Positions 14,502 through 21,537 of a DNA stretch of 22,378 bases are shown here, piece after piece. A program made the position numbers and the translations under genes. A model generated the notes under the pieces. The model searched no databases and was not told the DNA's origin. It was given only the letters and a program-made list of their open reading frames with translations. The stretch comes from a virus: positions 1 to 22,378 of the IMG/VR virus record IMGVR_UViG_3300021225_000355; one strand, written 5' to 3'. The first letter of the stretch is position 1, and each line of letters starts with the position of its first letter.

Positions 14502-14559
14502 GGCGCACGTGGGCATCCGTGCGCCTAGCCATATGTTGATGCCCAGATAGGAGATGCCC
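14502..14559 (+). promoter_or_regulatory. Structured leader with alternative pairings at the chaperone Shine-Dalgarno
   Basis: An 8-bp perfect hairpin (14502-14509 with 14518-14525) displays GGGCATC (14511-14517) in its loop. Two copies of the complement GATGCCC follow, at 14538-14544 and 14553-14559; the second overlaps the AGGAG Shine-Dalgarno (14549-14553) of the next gene. Pairing with either copy would create mutually exclusive structures or a pseudoknot that could tune chaperone translation. The structure is seen; regulation is inferred. Confidence 0.5.
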
Positions 14560-14563
14560 TCTT

Positions 14564-14785
14564 ATGAGTCTCTACACCATCGACGCCGACCTTTTGACCA
14601 TCCGTGACATGATGACGTTATCCAAGGCGGGAAGCGCAGGCGACATGACCGCCATTTTGCCAATCCTTGACAAGTGCGTCGTGACCGACGACGGACGCAA
14701 AGTGGAAGACTTGCCCGCCAAGCATCTACGCATCATTATTGACGCCCTAACCAAGAAACTGTCAGGCACCGACTCGGGAAACTAA
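14564..14785 (+). CDS. Tail assembly chaperone, short form (gpG-like)
   Basis: This 73-residue protein occupies the gpG position between the tube and tape measure genes. It reads LYTIDADLLTIRDMMTLSKA and LPAKHLRIIIDALTKKLSGT, a small acidic-helical protein as in this class, which coats the tape measure during tail assembly. ATG 14564 follows AGGAG by about ten bases. Its last codons form the slippery sequence G GGA AAC immediately before TAA, so a share of ribosomes would shift to the -1 frame and make the long form. Confidence 0.85.
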   Translation: MSLYTIDADLLTIRDMMTLSKAGSAGDMTAILPILDKCVVTDDGRKVEDLPAKHLRIIIDALTKKLSGTDSGN

Positions 14786-14967
14786 TGCACGCGGTGCGGG
14801 CACATCTTTGGACAAAGAGCCCGGCGCCGCTGGAGTACATTGAGCTTGTGTGCTGTCGCGATATCTATCACTGCCCACCCCAAGACCTCCCGCCGTGGCA
14901 CATCATTCAGCAACACCTTGCAATGATTGGCATTGAATCAGAGGTCAACAAAAGGAAAAAGAAGTAA
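14564..14967 (+). CDS. Tail assembly chaperone, -1 frameshift long form (gpGT-like)
   Basis: A -1 shift on GGGAAAC at 14776-14782 fuses the 73-residue short form with the next frame (14782-14967), giving about 134 residues (join 14564..14782 and 14782..14967). The extension reads LMHAVRAHLWTKSPAPLEYI, then LVCCRDIYHCPPQDLPPWHI, and ends NKRKKK. The heptamer is in the correct phase (0-frame codons TCG GGA AAC TAA). A two-tier stem-loop begins eight bases downstream. The ATG at 14785 has no good Shine-Dalgarno, supporting expression by frameshift and not by separate initiation. The tape measure ATG overlaps the stop (TAATG). This matches lambda gpG/gpGT. Confidence 0.8.
14776..14830 (+). promoter_or_regulatory. 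Programmed -1 ribosomal frameshift signal
   Basis: Slippery heptamer GGGAAAC occupies 14776-14782. After an 8-base spacer, 14791-14801 pairs with 14819-14830: 11 bp including one U-G, with a single bulged G at 14823. Inside, TCTTT (14805-14809) pairs with AAAGA (14814-14818) around a GGAC loop. Heptamer, phase, spacer and stimulatory stem all fit known tail chaperone frameshift sites. Confidence 0.85.
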
Positions 14968-16826
14968 TGGCAGAAGAGACCGTCATCATACGATTTCAGG
15001 GCGACGCCTCCAGCGTAGAGACCGCAGCTAATGCGGCGTCAGATGCGGTGGATGGCGTCGGCAACAAAGCGAAGACCGCCGGCAAGGGCTTTGATGCACT
15101 GAGTAGCATTGCGACCGGCGCCTTTCAAGCGATTGGAAGCGCTGCAGTCAGTTTAGCCAGCGCTGGCTTTGCCAAGATTACCGACTTTATCGCCGGGTCA
15201 ATCGAAGAGGCGGCGTCGTTTCAATCAGTCTTCGCCCAGACCGAAGCCGTCGTTAAATCCACGGGCGAAGCGGCGGGGCTCACTGCCGACCAGATGGCCG
15301 ACATGGCTGATGCACTGAGCGCCGCCTCAGGAATGTCACTGTTTAGCGACGATGCAATCTTAGGCGCACAAAATGTCCTTGCTACCTTTACGCAGATACG
15401 TGGCGAAAACTTCGGCGGAGCAACGCAGGCAATCATCGACATGAGCCAAGCGTTGGGCACCGATTTACAAAGCAGTGCAATGCAAGTCGGCAAAGCGCTC
15501 AACGATCCCTTGGCAGGCATCACCGCATTAAGCCGCGCCGGTGTGCAATTCACCGATGCACAAAAAGAGCAAATCAAAGCGATGGTCGAAGCGGGCGACG
15601 TCGCCGGTGCGCAACGTATCATCCTTGGCGAACTTGCCACGCAATTCGGTGGGAGTGCCTTGGCTGCCGTCGATACCTTCGCTGGGCGTCAAATCATCCT
15701 CCAAGAGAAACTTGCCAACGTCCAGCAGACGCTTGGCAATTCACTACTTCCCGTCATTGAGCGTTTCGCCAGCTTTGCCACCACGACGCTTGTGCCCGCC
15801 GTCGAATCAATGGTCATCGCCTTCACCGGCTTCATTGATGGCACCGATTGGGACGGTATTATTGCATCGCTTAGCGGCGTGTCAACGGCGTTGGGTAATG
15901 TGATAAGCGGTACTGATTGGCAAGGTGGTATGAGCCAAATGGAGTCGGGCTTTGCCACCCTTGCCTACATCGTCGATCCCGTAACGCTTGCCTTGCAAAA
16001 CTTGGCGATGACAGCAATGCCCATCTTTGCCAGCATGGCTAGCGCAATTATGGCGACGCTTGCCAGCCCTGCAATCCAAGCAAGCATCCAAGGCACTATC
16101 GACGTGTTTACCATGCTCGGACAAATCCTTATGCAGGTTGTCGGCATCGCCATCGACGGTATGCGCCATGAACTCGAGGCGCTTTACACGGTCTTTACCA
16201 TCATTTGGCCATATATCTCTATGATGATGCAAGGCTGGACGGCGCTGATGCAACCGCTTCAGACATTGGTTATCGGGGTGTTGACGGCGATTAGCCAAGC
16301 GCTCCGAGGTGACTTTGCTGGCGCATTTGACACCGTGCGCACAGCCGTACTCACCTTTGTCACAACGGTGAATACCGCCGTGATGGGCATGGTGGCAAGC
16401 GTCGTCGGCACACTGCAAAGCATGGCGACCAGCATAGTCAACACCGCAATCAGCATCGGCTCACAGATTGCCAGCGGTATCGCTCAAGGCATTAGCGCCG
16501 GAGCGACGATGATTGCCAACGCCGCCAAGAGCGCCGCTTCGTCTGCGCTGGACGCGGCGAAAAAGTTTCTTGGCATTGCGTCACCATCGAAACTTTTTGC
16601 CGAGCAGGTGGGCTATCAGATGAGTGCAGGCATGGCGGCGGGTATCGTCAAAGGAATCCCCGATGTGACCGGCGCAATCGGCGCCACGGCTGGCTCGGCG
16701 GTCGGCGCAGTAAATCAGACCACGCAGAATTATTATCTGTCCGCATCGTATCAAACGGCGCAGTCTGAGTCATCCATTAGTCAAGATTTGCGGGCGATGC
16801 AATTACTCGCTGGAGGCATGGCATGA
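14967..16826 (+). CDS. Tail tape measure protein
   Basis: This 619-residue protein sets tail length and is ejected ahead of DNA. It is largely helical and alanine/glycine-rich. The early part (SSVETAANAASDAVDGVGNK) and the conserved region AGVQFTDAQKEQIKAMVEAG, RIILGELATQFGGSA and VQQTLGNSLLPVIERF are typical of phage tape measures. Hydrophobic segments follow in the middle (about residues 330-480). The C-terminal SAASSALDAAKKFLGIASPS then KLFAEQVGYQMSAGMAAGI is a well-known tape-measure ending. ATG 14967 overlaps the chaperone stop with AAAGGAAA upstream. At this length the tail would be roughly 90 nm by the usual rule of about 0.15 nm per residue, an estimate only. Confidence 0.93.
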   Translation: MAEETVIIRFQGDASSVETAANAASDAVDGVGNKAKTAGKGFDALSSIATGAFQAIGSAAVSLASAGFAKITDFIAGSIEEAASFQSVFAQTEAVVKSTGEAAGLTADQMADMADALSAASGMSLFSDDAILGAQNVLATFTQIRGENFGGATQAIIDMSQALGTDLQSSAMQVGKALNDPLAGITALSRAGVQFTDAQKEQIKAMVEAGDVAGAQRIILGELATQFGGSALAAVDTFAGRQIILQEKLANVQQTLGNSLLPVIERFASFATTTLVPAVESMVIAFTGFIDGTDWDGIIASLSGVSTALGNVISGTDWQGGMSQMESGFATLAYIVDPVTLALQNLAMTAMPIFASMASAIMATLASPAIQASIQGTIDVFTMLGQILMQVVGIAIDGMRHELEALYTVFTIIWPYISMMMQGWTALMQPLQTLVIGVLTAISQALRGDFAGAFDTVRTAVLTFVTTVNTAVMGMVASVVGTLQSMATSIVNTAISIGSQIASGIAQGISAGATMIANAAKSAASSALDAAKKFLGIASPSKLFAEQVGYQMSAGMAAGIVKGIPDVTGAIGATAGSAVGAVNQTTQNYYLSASYQTAQSESSISQDLRAMQLLAGGMA

Positions 16827-17701
16827 GCTACGCAATCACATACACCGTCGCCGGGACAACGTTTAATCTTAATGGCTACGACGCGACCTCAGGGATAACG
16901 TATTACTACCAGGGCGACCAAGGCTTCGGCCTTGCCCCCATGCACCGCATCACGCAACGCGGGCCGATGCAACACGGCGACACCGACGTAGACTTTCGCC
17001 TTGACCCACGAATTCTCCAACTTCCCGTCTTTGCCGTGACGTCGTCCGTCGATGATTACTACGCCGCTCGAGGGCGCTTGCTCAGTGTCTTTTCGCCGTC
17101 TAACGCCGTGGGTACGTTGACGGTTACGACGTCGACATGGTCGCGAAGTATCGACGTCAAGGTGCTGGGCGGAATGGCGTTTGACACCGACCCCCAAGTA
17201 GGCTACACCCTCAAAGCGGTTATCCAGCTTCGTGCCGACGACCCGACGTGGTACGATGTCACCCCACTGACTATCAACGGCTCGTCAGGGATCGCCGGAA
17301 CACCCACCGCTTATCCCGTCGTCTATCCTCGGACGTATGGCACCGCAAATATCAACGCAACTACAACGTATGAATACGACGGCACGTGGCAAACCTTCCC
17401 GGTCATCACAGCGACTGGCCCGATTACCGGCTTAGTCATTACCAACAACACGACGGGACAAGTCATTACCACCACGGGGTCAATCGGCGCGGGGCGTACC
17501 TACACCTACGACCTGCGCTATGGCAAAAAGACGGTCTATGATGACCTTGGCAATAATCAGATAGCTACGGTGGTATCGTCGTCAAACTTGGCGACATGGT
17601 CAATCGTAACAGGGATTAATTCTATCTCAATCACTGCGTCGTCATCCTCGGCACCGGCGTCAGTTATCATCACATACTACACCCGCTACGTCGGGATATA
17701 G
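16823..17701 (+). CDS. Distal tail protein (Dit-like)
   Basis: This 292-residue protein follows the tape measure with an ATGA overlap (16823-16826), the standard place for Dit. The N-terminal half fits siphovirus distal tail domains: QGDQGFGLAPMHRITQRGPM, then DVDFRLDPRILQLPVF, an R-x-L-SVF segment (YAARGRLLSVFSP) and AVIQLRADDPTWYD. The C-terminal half is strand-rich and threonine/glycine-rich (WQTFPVITATGPITGLVITN), like the galectin-like or carbohydrate-binding lobe. Dit forms the hexameric ring joining the tube to the baseplate or fibre. Family recognition is good for the N-terminal domain. Confidence 0.8.
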   Translation: MSYAITYTVAGTTFNLNGYDATSGITYYYQGDQGFGLAPMHRITQRGPMQHGDTDVDFRLDPRILQLPVFAVTSSVDDYYAARGRLLSVFSPSNAVGTLTVTTSTWSRSIDVKVLGGMAFDTDPQVGYTLKAVIQLRADDPTWYDVTPLTINGSSGIAGTPTAYPVVYPRTYGTANINATTTYEYDGTWQTFPVITATGPITGLVITNNTTGQVITTTGSIGAGRTYTYDLRYGKKTVYDDLGNNQIATVVSSSNLATWSIVTGINSISITASSSSAPASVIITYYTRYVGI

Positions 17702-17710
17702 GGAGGCATC

Positions 17711-18631
17711 ATGGCAAGTACAGAACGATCCTTGGGATGGGCGACGGGTGTTGCATCGACGGACGGCGCTACGACGTATGACTCGGCGCGCATGTCGGCC
17801 TTCGAGCGGGCAGGGCTAGGCGTCGGTGTGTTGCTCAGTGGCTCATATCTCGCAATGTCGGGCACTGGCACCACCACGCTTACCATCGCCGACGGCGCCG
17901 CAATCGTCGGCGGATATTTCTACGAGTCCAACGGCACCGTCACAATTTCTACGTCGGCGCTGGGCTCAGGGACTTTCACCATAGTCATCATTGCCAACAC
18001 CGCTGCTGGCTCACAGACCGTCACCGCCAACGGCGCCGGCACCACGACGGTCACCACCGCTACCACCCGCATCGCCTTAGTGACGGCGGGGCAACTCTCG
18101 ACCATCACAACGTCAATCACGGCGACCAACATTGTGACCCTCGGCACGGTCACGACATCGGCAGGGTCAATCACTGCCATCGCGCCGTATTTTCCGTATG
18201 CGACAACGCGCCAACGGAGCGCACAGCAGTACATCTATGCGACGGGTGGCACGACGAGCGCGATGGCTGCCAGCACCTACACGACGCTGACCACCTATGC
18301 TAGCGGCACGTCGAGCGACGATGGCACCATGCTGTTTACCACGTCAACCGGTGCCATCACACTGTATAGCAGTGGGGTGTACCAATTCGACTTCTCTATC
18401 ACGTATGACAGCAATGCAACCGGCAATCGCTCGGCGCTGATTCTCAATCTTGGCGTCGGCTTCCCCGTCGTATCGGCTGCGCTCTATGCGAGTTCTTCGA
18501 TTTATCGCGGAAGTGTCACGGTGCCTATCACCGTCACCGCAGGGACGCCGAATGTCTATGCACTGCAAGCATGGGCAAGCGTCGCCAGCCGGTCGGTGGC
18601 AAATAGTCAACTCTGCGTCACGAGGTTATAA
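17711..18631 (+). CDS. Baseplate/receptor-binding protein with C1q/TNF-like C-terminus
   Basis: This 306-residue protein has a modular tail-spike plan. Residues 1-75 (TYDSARMSAFERAGLGVGVL followed by LTIADGAAIVGGYFY) resemble the N-terminal domain of upper-baseplate proteins that attach fibres. Residues about 75-165 are threonine- and alanine-rich beta sequence. Residues about 185-306 look like a C1q/TNF-type jelly roll: TLTTYASGTSSDDGTMLFTT, then ITLYSSGVYQFDFSITYDS and a final QLCVTRL. Such trimeric heads bind cell-surface sugars or proteins. GGGAGG precedes ATG 17711. Its C-terminal domain is distantly like that of the protein at 19701, suggesting two receptor-binding modules. Confidence 0.7.
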   Translation: MASTERSLGWATGVASTDGATTYDSARMSAFERAGLGVGVLLSGSYLAMSGTGTTTLTIADGAAIVGGYFYESNGTVTISTSALGSGTFTIVIIANTAAGSQTVTANGAGTTTVTTATTRIALVTAGQLSTITTSITATNIVTLGTVTTSAGSITAIAPYFPYATTRQRSAQQYIYATGGTTSAMAASTYTTLTTYASGTSSDDGTMLFTTSTGAITLYSSGVYQFDFSITYDSNATGNRSALILNLGVGFPVVSAALYASSSIYRGSVTVPITVTAGTPNVYALQAWASVASRSVANSQLCVTRL

Positions 18632-18634
18632 GCA

Positions 18635-19723
18635 ATGGCGCCACAGTATGCCATCTACGTCTATACCGCCGGTGGGACGCTGTCGGCAATTTGTACTGAC
18701 TTCTTAAGCGTCGCCGTCAATCGCACGGTCAATAGTGTCGACGTGGCGCAATTCGACGTCAACGCCGTGTCAACGACCGCGCCGTACATCGTCTACGGTG
18801 CTATCGTCGAAGTATACCGCCAAGACATCACCGCAGGCATTGCCTCTACACGGGAGTTCGCCGGATTCATCCGTGGCATCACGACGACCTACGGACAGAC
18901 CACAGTCATCACGGCGCAGGCCGTAGGCGTCAATGCCCTGCTTGGTGACCGCATCGTGGCATACAAAGCGGGCGTGGTGAATCGAAGCCAATTCAGCGCT
19001 CAGCCTGCTGAGACCATTATGAAGACGTTGTACAACTTCAATTTGTCAACGTCGGCGACGGTGGCCAATGGGCGCCACCTAGACGGACGCTTGACCGGAG
19101 CTGGGGCGGCGACGTCATCAGGGCTGGGCAATACCATGTCGTTTAGCTGTGCGGGGCAAAACCTACTCAATGCCCTCCAAGAGATACAGCTCAGTGCGGG
19201 CGGTGACTTTGCATTGACCTACACCGCCCCGGCGACGTGGAGCTTTGTCTGGTATACCGGGCAACTTGGCACGGACAGAAGTGCAACAGTGATTCTCTCA
19301 CTTGCCACTGGGACGATTGCGAAGTTAGTCATTAAGACAAACCGCGTAACCGACACGACCGCAGCCGTCGTTGGCGGACAGGGCGAGGGATCGGCACGGG
19401 TCATCACGACGCGTCCGGCGTCACTTCCGACGGGGCTTGACCTAAGAGAAACGTGGTATGATGCGCGGAATCAAAAGACGACTGCCGAGTATCAACAGCT
19501 GGGCGACATTGCCCTGCGTGATGCAACACGACGGCGCACGACGATACAGACGGAGGTATTGCAAAACGCCGCCTTGCGTTATGGTCGTGACTACTTCTTA
19601 GGTGATTTAGTAACCGTCTATGCCTACGCCGCAGGTAACATCACGCAGAAGGTAAATAGCGTTGCGCTGTCGATGAGTCAGCAAGGAGCGGAGAGCGTCA
19701 ATGTCGGACTTATATCAAACTAG
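18635..19723 (+). CDS. Gp37-like tail/baseplate hub protein
   Basis: This 362-residue protein resembles the siphovirus ReqiPepy6 Gp37-like family. The N-terminus is a two-part beta domain (YAIYVYTAGGTLSAICTDFL, then DVAQFDVNAVSTTAPYIVYG, then EFAGFIRGITTTYGQTTVIT) typical of hub proteins related to baseplate gp27/Tal. A middle region (AETIMKTLYNFNLSTSATVA, SFSCAGQNLLNALQEIQLSA) and the late RYGRDYFLGDLVTVYA complete the pattern. It would sit below Dit and close the tail tube. ATG 18635 is three bases after the preceding stop. It overlaps the next gene by 23 bp. Confidence 0.75.
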   Translation: MAPQYAIYVYTAGGTLSAICTDFLSVAVNRTVNSVDVAQFDVNAVSTTAPYIVYGAIVEVYRQDITAGIASTREFAGFIRGITTTYGQTTVITAQAVGVNALLGDRIVAYKAGVVNRSQFSAQPAETIMKTLYNFNLSTSATVANGRHLDGRLTGAGAATSSGLGNTMSFSCAGQNLLNALQEIQLSAGGDFALTYTAPATWSFVWYTGQLGTDRSATVILSLATGTIAKLVIKTNRVTDTTAAVVGGQGEGSARVITTRPASLPTGLDLRETWYDARNQKTTAEYQQLGDIALRDATRRRTTIQTEVLQNAALRYGRDYFLGDLVTVYAYAAGNITQKVNSVALSMSQQGAESVNVGLISN

Positions 19724-20174
19724 CGCAGACCTCAAAGCCACGACGCAAGACCTTGCCCGCGTCGAGTCGCCCAGCGCGTGTCTCAGTCTGACACGGTCGG
19801 CGACGCTGGCTATCACGACGGCAGGCACGACAATCACATGGCAGACTGAGCTACGCAGTCAGGGTATCACGTGGTCAGGCACGGACATCACGATACCAAC
19901 GGCGGGGTACTACGTGTTGAATCTGTCCTACACGGCAACGGCGCATACGGCGTTTATGCGTCTGATTGTCAACGGCACCACGACGGGCTTCTTTTCGTCC
20001 TCGGCGCTGTCGTCGTCCACCCAAACGTTCACCGTCGTGAGATACTTTGCTACCGGCGACGTGGTGCGCCTCCAAGCATTGCCATCCACCAACGTGACTA
20101 TCGCCGTCAATGCGGAGGGCGCCACCGGCGAATCACCAATTCTCCACATTGCCCAGCTGACTGGAGTACCCTAA
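19701..20174 (+). CDS. C1q/TNF-like fibre head, probable receptor-binding protein
   Basis: This 157-residue protein has a short helical stalk (residues 1-24, SADLKATTQDLARVES) followed by a single jelly-roll domain: WQTELRSQGITWSGTDITIP, then TAGYYVLNLSYTATAHTAFM and FATGDVVRLQALPSTNVTIA, the usual C1q/TNF strand order. Proteins of this size at the end of a baseplate operon are commonly trimeric adhesins that recognise the host surface. ATG 19701 lies in the end of the Gp37-like gene, with GGAG sequences upstream, and its TAA overlaps the next ATG (TAATG). Domain recognition is by pattern only. Confidence 0.7.
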   Translation: MSDLYQTSADLKATTQDLARVESPSACLSLTRSATLAITTAGTTITWQTELRSQGITWSGTDITIPTAGYYVLNLSYTATAHTAFMRLIVNGTTTGFFSSSALSSSTQTFTVVRYFATGDVVRLQALPSTNVTIAVNAEGATGESPILHIAQLTGVP

Positions 20175-20500
20175 TGCCTACTATTAACCGCATCTATGAC
20201 CCCGAAGCCATCCGCATCGCCTACTACGATGATTACGGCGTCGAATATCCGCAGCCCCCTGAGGGCGACGAAGTGGTCGACAGACCCTACACGTATGACG
20301 AAGCCATGACGGCACTGCGCACAGAGCGCGACCGTCGCTTGCTTGCGTGTGACTGGACGCAACTCCCCGACGTACCACTCAGTCAAAGCCAGGTGCAAGC
20401 GTGGCGATCCTACCGTCAAGCCCTGCGCAACACCCCGGAAGCGGTGCAGGCGCAGGGTTGGGACGGTGCGGTGTCTTGGCCAACACCGCCGGCATCGTGA
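20174..20500 (+). CDS. XkdW-like/tail fibre assembly chaperone
   Basis: This 108-residue protein ends with the pattern characteristic of phage tail assembly chaperone (XkdW/APC) families: RTERDRRLLACDWTQLPDVP, then QAWRSYRQALRNTP, then a WP-containing end. These proteins follow fibre or adhesin genes and help fold or attach the fibre, which fits the adhesin immediately upstream. ATG 20174 overlaps the upstream TAA; a longer open frame upstream lies inside the adhesin gene and was discounted. Its TGA belongs to the second copy of CGTGATATACTACGC, and it is the last gene of the structural operon. Confidence 0.85.
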   Translation: MPTINRIYDPEAIRIAYYDDYGVEYPQPPEGDEVVDRPYTYDEAMTALRTERDRRLLACDWTQLPDVPLSQSQVQAWRSYRQALRNTPEAVQAQGWDGAVSWPTPPAS

Positions 20501-20510
20501 TATACTACGC
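20496..20510 (+). promoter_or_regulatory. Extended -10 promoter-like motif, copy 2
   Basis: CGTGATATACTACGC is identical to 5069-5083 and contains TG-A-TATACT. As in copy 1 it overlaps the stop codon of the last gene in a block and precedes an 18-bp GC hairpin (here 20557-20601). No clear -35 is visible. The shared layout suggests a common element, but promoter activity is inferred. Confidence 0.45.
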
Positions 20511-20556
20511 ATGACGTTTTGGGTGTCGCGTCCAAGCGTTACTCTCCTACACCAAC

Positions 20557-20601
20557 GCACCGCGCCCCCAGCATTGTCGACAGATGCTGGGGGCGCGGTG
20601 C
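20557..20601. terminator. 18-bp perfect GC-rich hairpin after late operon
   Basis: Arms 20557-20574 and 20584-20601 pair perfectly around a nine-base loop that contains the palindrome TGTCGACA. No proper T run follows (GCAGTTATTTAG). It lies 57 bases after the last structural gene and probably ends late transcription, as an I-shaped terminator or with help from a protein factor. Confidence 0.75.
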
Positions 20602-20686
20602 AGTTATTTAGCAGTTCCCGGTTTCCGACAAAGCGATAGCAGATAACCGAGTTGGCATGACTTCATTATAGCACAAAAAACTCGTG

Positions 20687-20749
20687 TCAAATTGGTCTCA
20701 AATTGCTCAAAAAACTACTTGACAAGTCAATTAATAGTGTAGTATACTA
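20687..20749 (+). promoter_or_regulatory. Sigma-70-type promoter with two palindromes and upstream repeats
   Basis: TTGACA (20719-20724) and TATACT (20743-20748) stand 18 bp apart, a strong match to consensus. Palindrome TTGAC-AA-GTCAA (20719-20730) covers the -35 and TAGTATACTA (20740-20749) covers the -10, so repressor binding is plausible. Just upstream, TCAAATTG occurs at 20687 and 20698 (11 bp apart) with a partial third copy at 20707, in AT-rich DNA. It would drive the small-gene block from 20791. Confidence 0.75.
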
Positions 20750-20790
20750 AGGTCAGTTAGGAAGCAGTAGCACAGAAAGCGACGAACACC

Positions 20791-21045
20791 ATGAAGTACC
20801 AAGTCACCAAAATCGAGAATGGAAAATCGGTCATCGTTGAGGCCAAGAGCAAAGCCGACGCCCTCAAGAAAGCAATCACAAGTTGCAAAGGCAAAATCAC
20901 GGTAAGCCGCAAAGCCGACTGGGTTGAAAACGTCTACAGCGCAGGGGTGATTGGCTGCTACAAATTCGAACGCAACTTCTATACCGTGACCCCAGTGGTC
21001 GAAATCGAAGCCGTCCCAGTCATCAGCCTCCCAATCGGCTGGTAA
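20791..21045 (+). CDS. Small protein, unknown (first gene after promoter)
   Basis: This 84-residue protein is not recognised. It starts MKYQVTKIENGKSVIVEAKS and contains lysine-rich helix KADALKKAITSCKGK, then a central CYKFERNFYTV strand and a hydrophobic end (VPVISLPIGW). The alpha/beta alternation resembles small phage proteins with a single-domain fold. The Shine-Dalgarno of ATG 20791 is weak (GAAAGCGACGAACACC). It lies 42 bases after the -10 box, so it is probably an early, strongly transcribed gene. No membrane segment is evident. Confidence 0.7.
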   Translation: MKYQVTKIENGKSVIVEAKSKADALKKAITSCKGKITVSRKADWVENVYSAGVIGCYKFERNFYTVTPVVEIEAVPVISLPIGW

Positions 21046-21065
21046 CCCACCCCACACGGTCGAAA

Positions 21066-21088
21066 CGGCGCTTCGCTGTGAGGCGCCG
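21066..21088 (+). other. Small GC hairpin between unknown genes
   Basis: CGGCGC (21066-21071) and GCGCCG (21083-21088) form a perfect 6-bp stem with an 11-base loop beginning TTCG. It sits between two small genes, 22 bases before the next start. It may be a processing or partial termination site; no T run follows. Confidence 0.4.
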
Positions 21089-21109
21089 ATGACATACAAG
21101 GAGAACACC

Positions 21110-21322
21110 ATGCAACACCCCAACGAACACCCCGACATCTCACAGTTCCATACGCCGCTTGAAACTGCGGCGTCCAGCATCGCCCAAGCGGCGTACATGA
21201 TGGAACGCGCAAAAGCCCGCGGTAAGACCGACGAAGTGAAACGCCTGATGGCACAGATTGACCGCTTGGAAACTGCGGTCGCCAAGTACCTCGACAGCCT
21301 CAACAACGAAGGAGCAAAGTAG
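21110..21322 (+). CDS. Small helical protein, unknown
   Basis: This 70-residue protein is polar and helical, without recognised motif. After a proline-rich start (MQHPNEHPDISQFHTPLE) it forms two likely helices, AASSIAQAAYMMERAKARGK and EVKRLMAQIDRLETAVAKYL, with heptad spacing that suggests dimerisation. AAGGAG immediately upstream identifies ATG 21110 as the start; an earlier in-frame ATG at 21089 has no such site. It is two bases from the next gene. Confidence 0.7.
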   Translation: MQHPNEHPDISQFHTPLETAASSIAQAAYMMERAKARGKTDEVKRLMAQIDRLETAVAKYLDSLNNEGAK

Positions 21323-21324
21323 CC

Positions 21325-21531
21325 ATGTCAAAGTTTCTGATTACCTTGCCCGGTGGCCTTGCTATCGAAGTCTACGCCAATGGGCGCGGCAAGGCGGTTG
21401 AATCCGCAGTCAGTCAGCACTACGGTATCAAACCAATAAAAGTGATTTTTCTCAAGTACATCCCGGGCGGTGTGGTATACGAAGTGCGTCGCAGTGGACA
21501 CCCTGCCATTGAAGTCGTTGTGACACAGTAG
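21325..21531 (+). CDS. Small beta-rich protein, unknown
   Basis: This 68-residue protein begins SKFLITLPGGLAIEVYANGR and ends GHPAIEVVVTQ. It seems to be one small alpha/beta domain: two strands, a helix (KAVESAVSQHYG), and two more strands (VIFLKYIP, GVVYEVRR). No catalytic or metal motif is seen. GGAG upstream supports ATG 21325. Function unknown; its neighbours suggest an early phage accessory protein. Confidence 0.7.
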   Translation: MSKFLITLPGGLAIEVYANGRGKAVESAVSQHYGIKPIKVIFLKYIPGGVVYEVRRSGHPAIEVVVTQ

Positions 21532-21537
21532 AAAGCG

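Noticed and set aside
14785-14967. 60-codon ORF as an independent gene
   Set aside because: It has no good Shine-Dalgarno and the slippery heptamer plus stem indicate it is the -1 frameshift extension of the preceding ORF.
15882-16418. 178-codon open frame on the - strand
   Set aside because: Antisense to the tape measure gene; the histidine/cysteine-rich translation is typical of shadows of alanine/glycine-rich coding sequence.
17181-17203. Third copy of the 30-bp element in the Dit gene
   Set aside because: TTGACACC, CCCCC and AAGTAGG are present but only with a six-base deletion; similarity is too weak and codon composition could explain it.
20731-21306. 191-codon open frame on the - strand
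   Set aside because: It runs antisense across several small + strand genes with better starts, lacks a Shine-Dalgarno, crosses the promoter region, and its translation is cysteine/tryptophan-rich without a recognisable fold.
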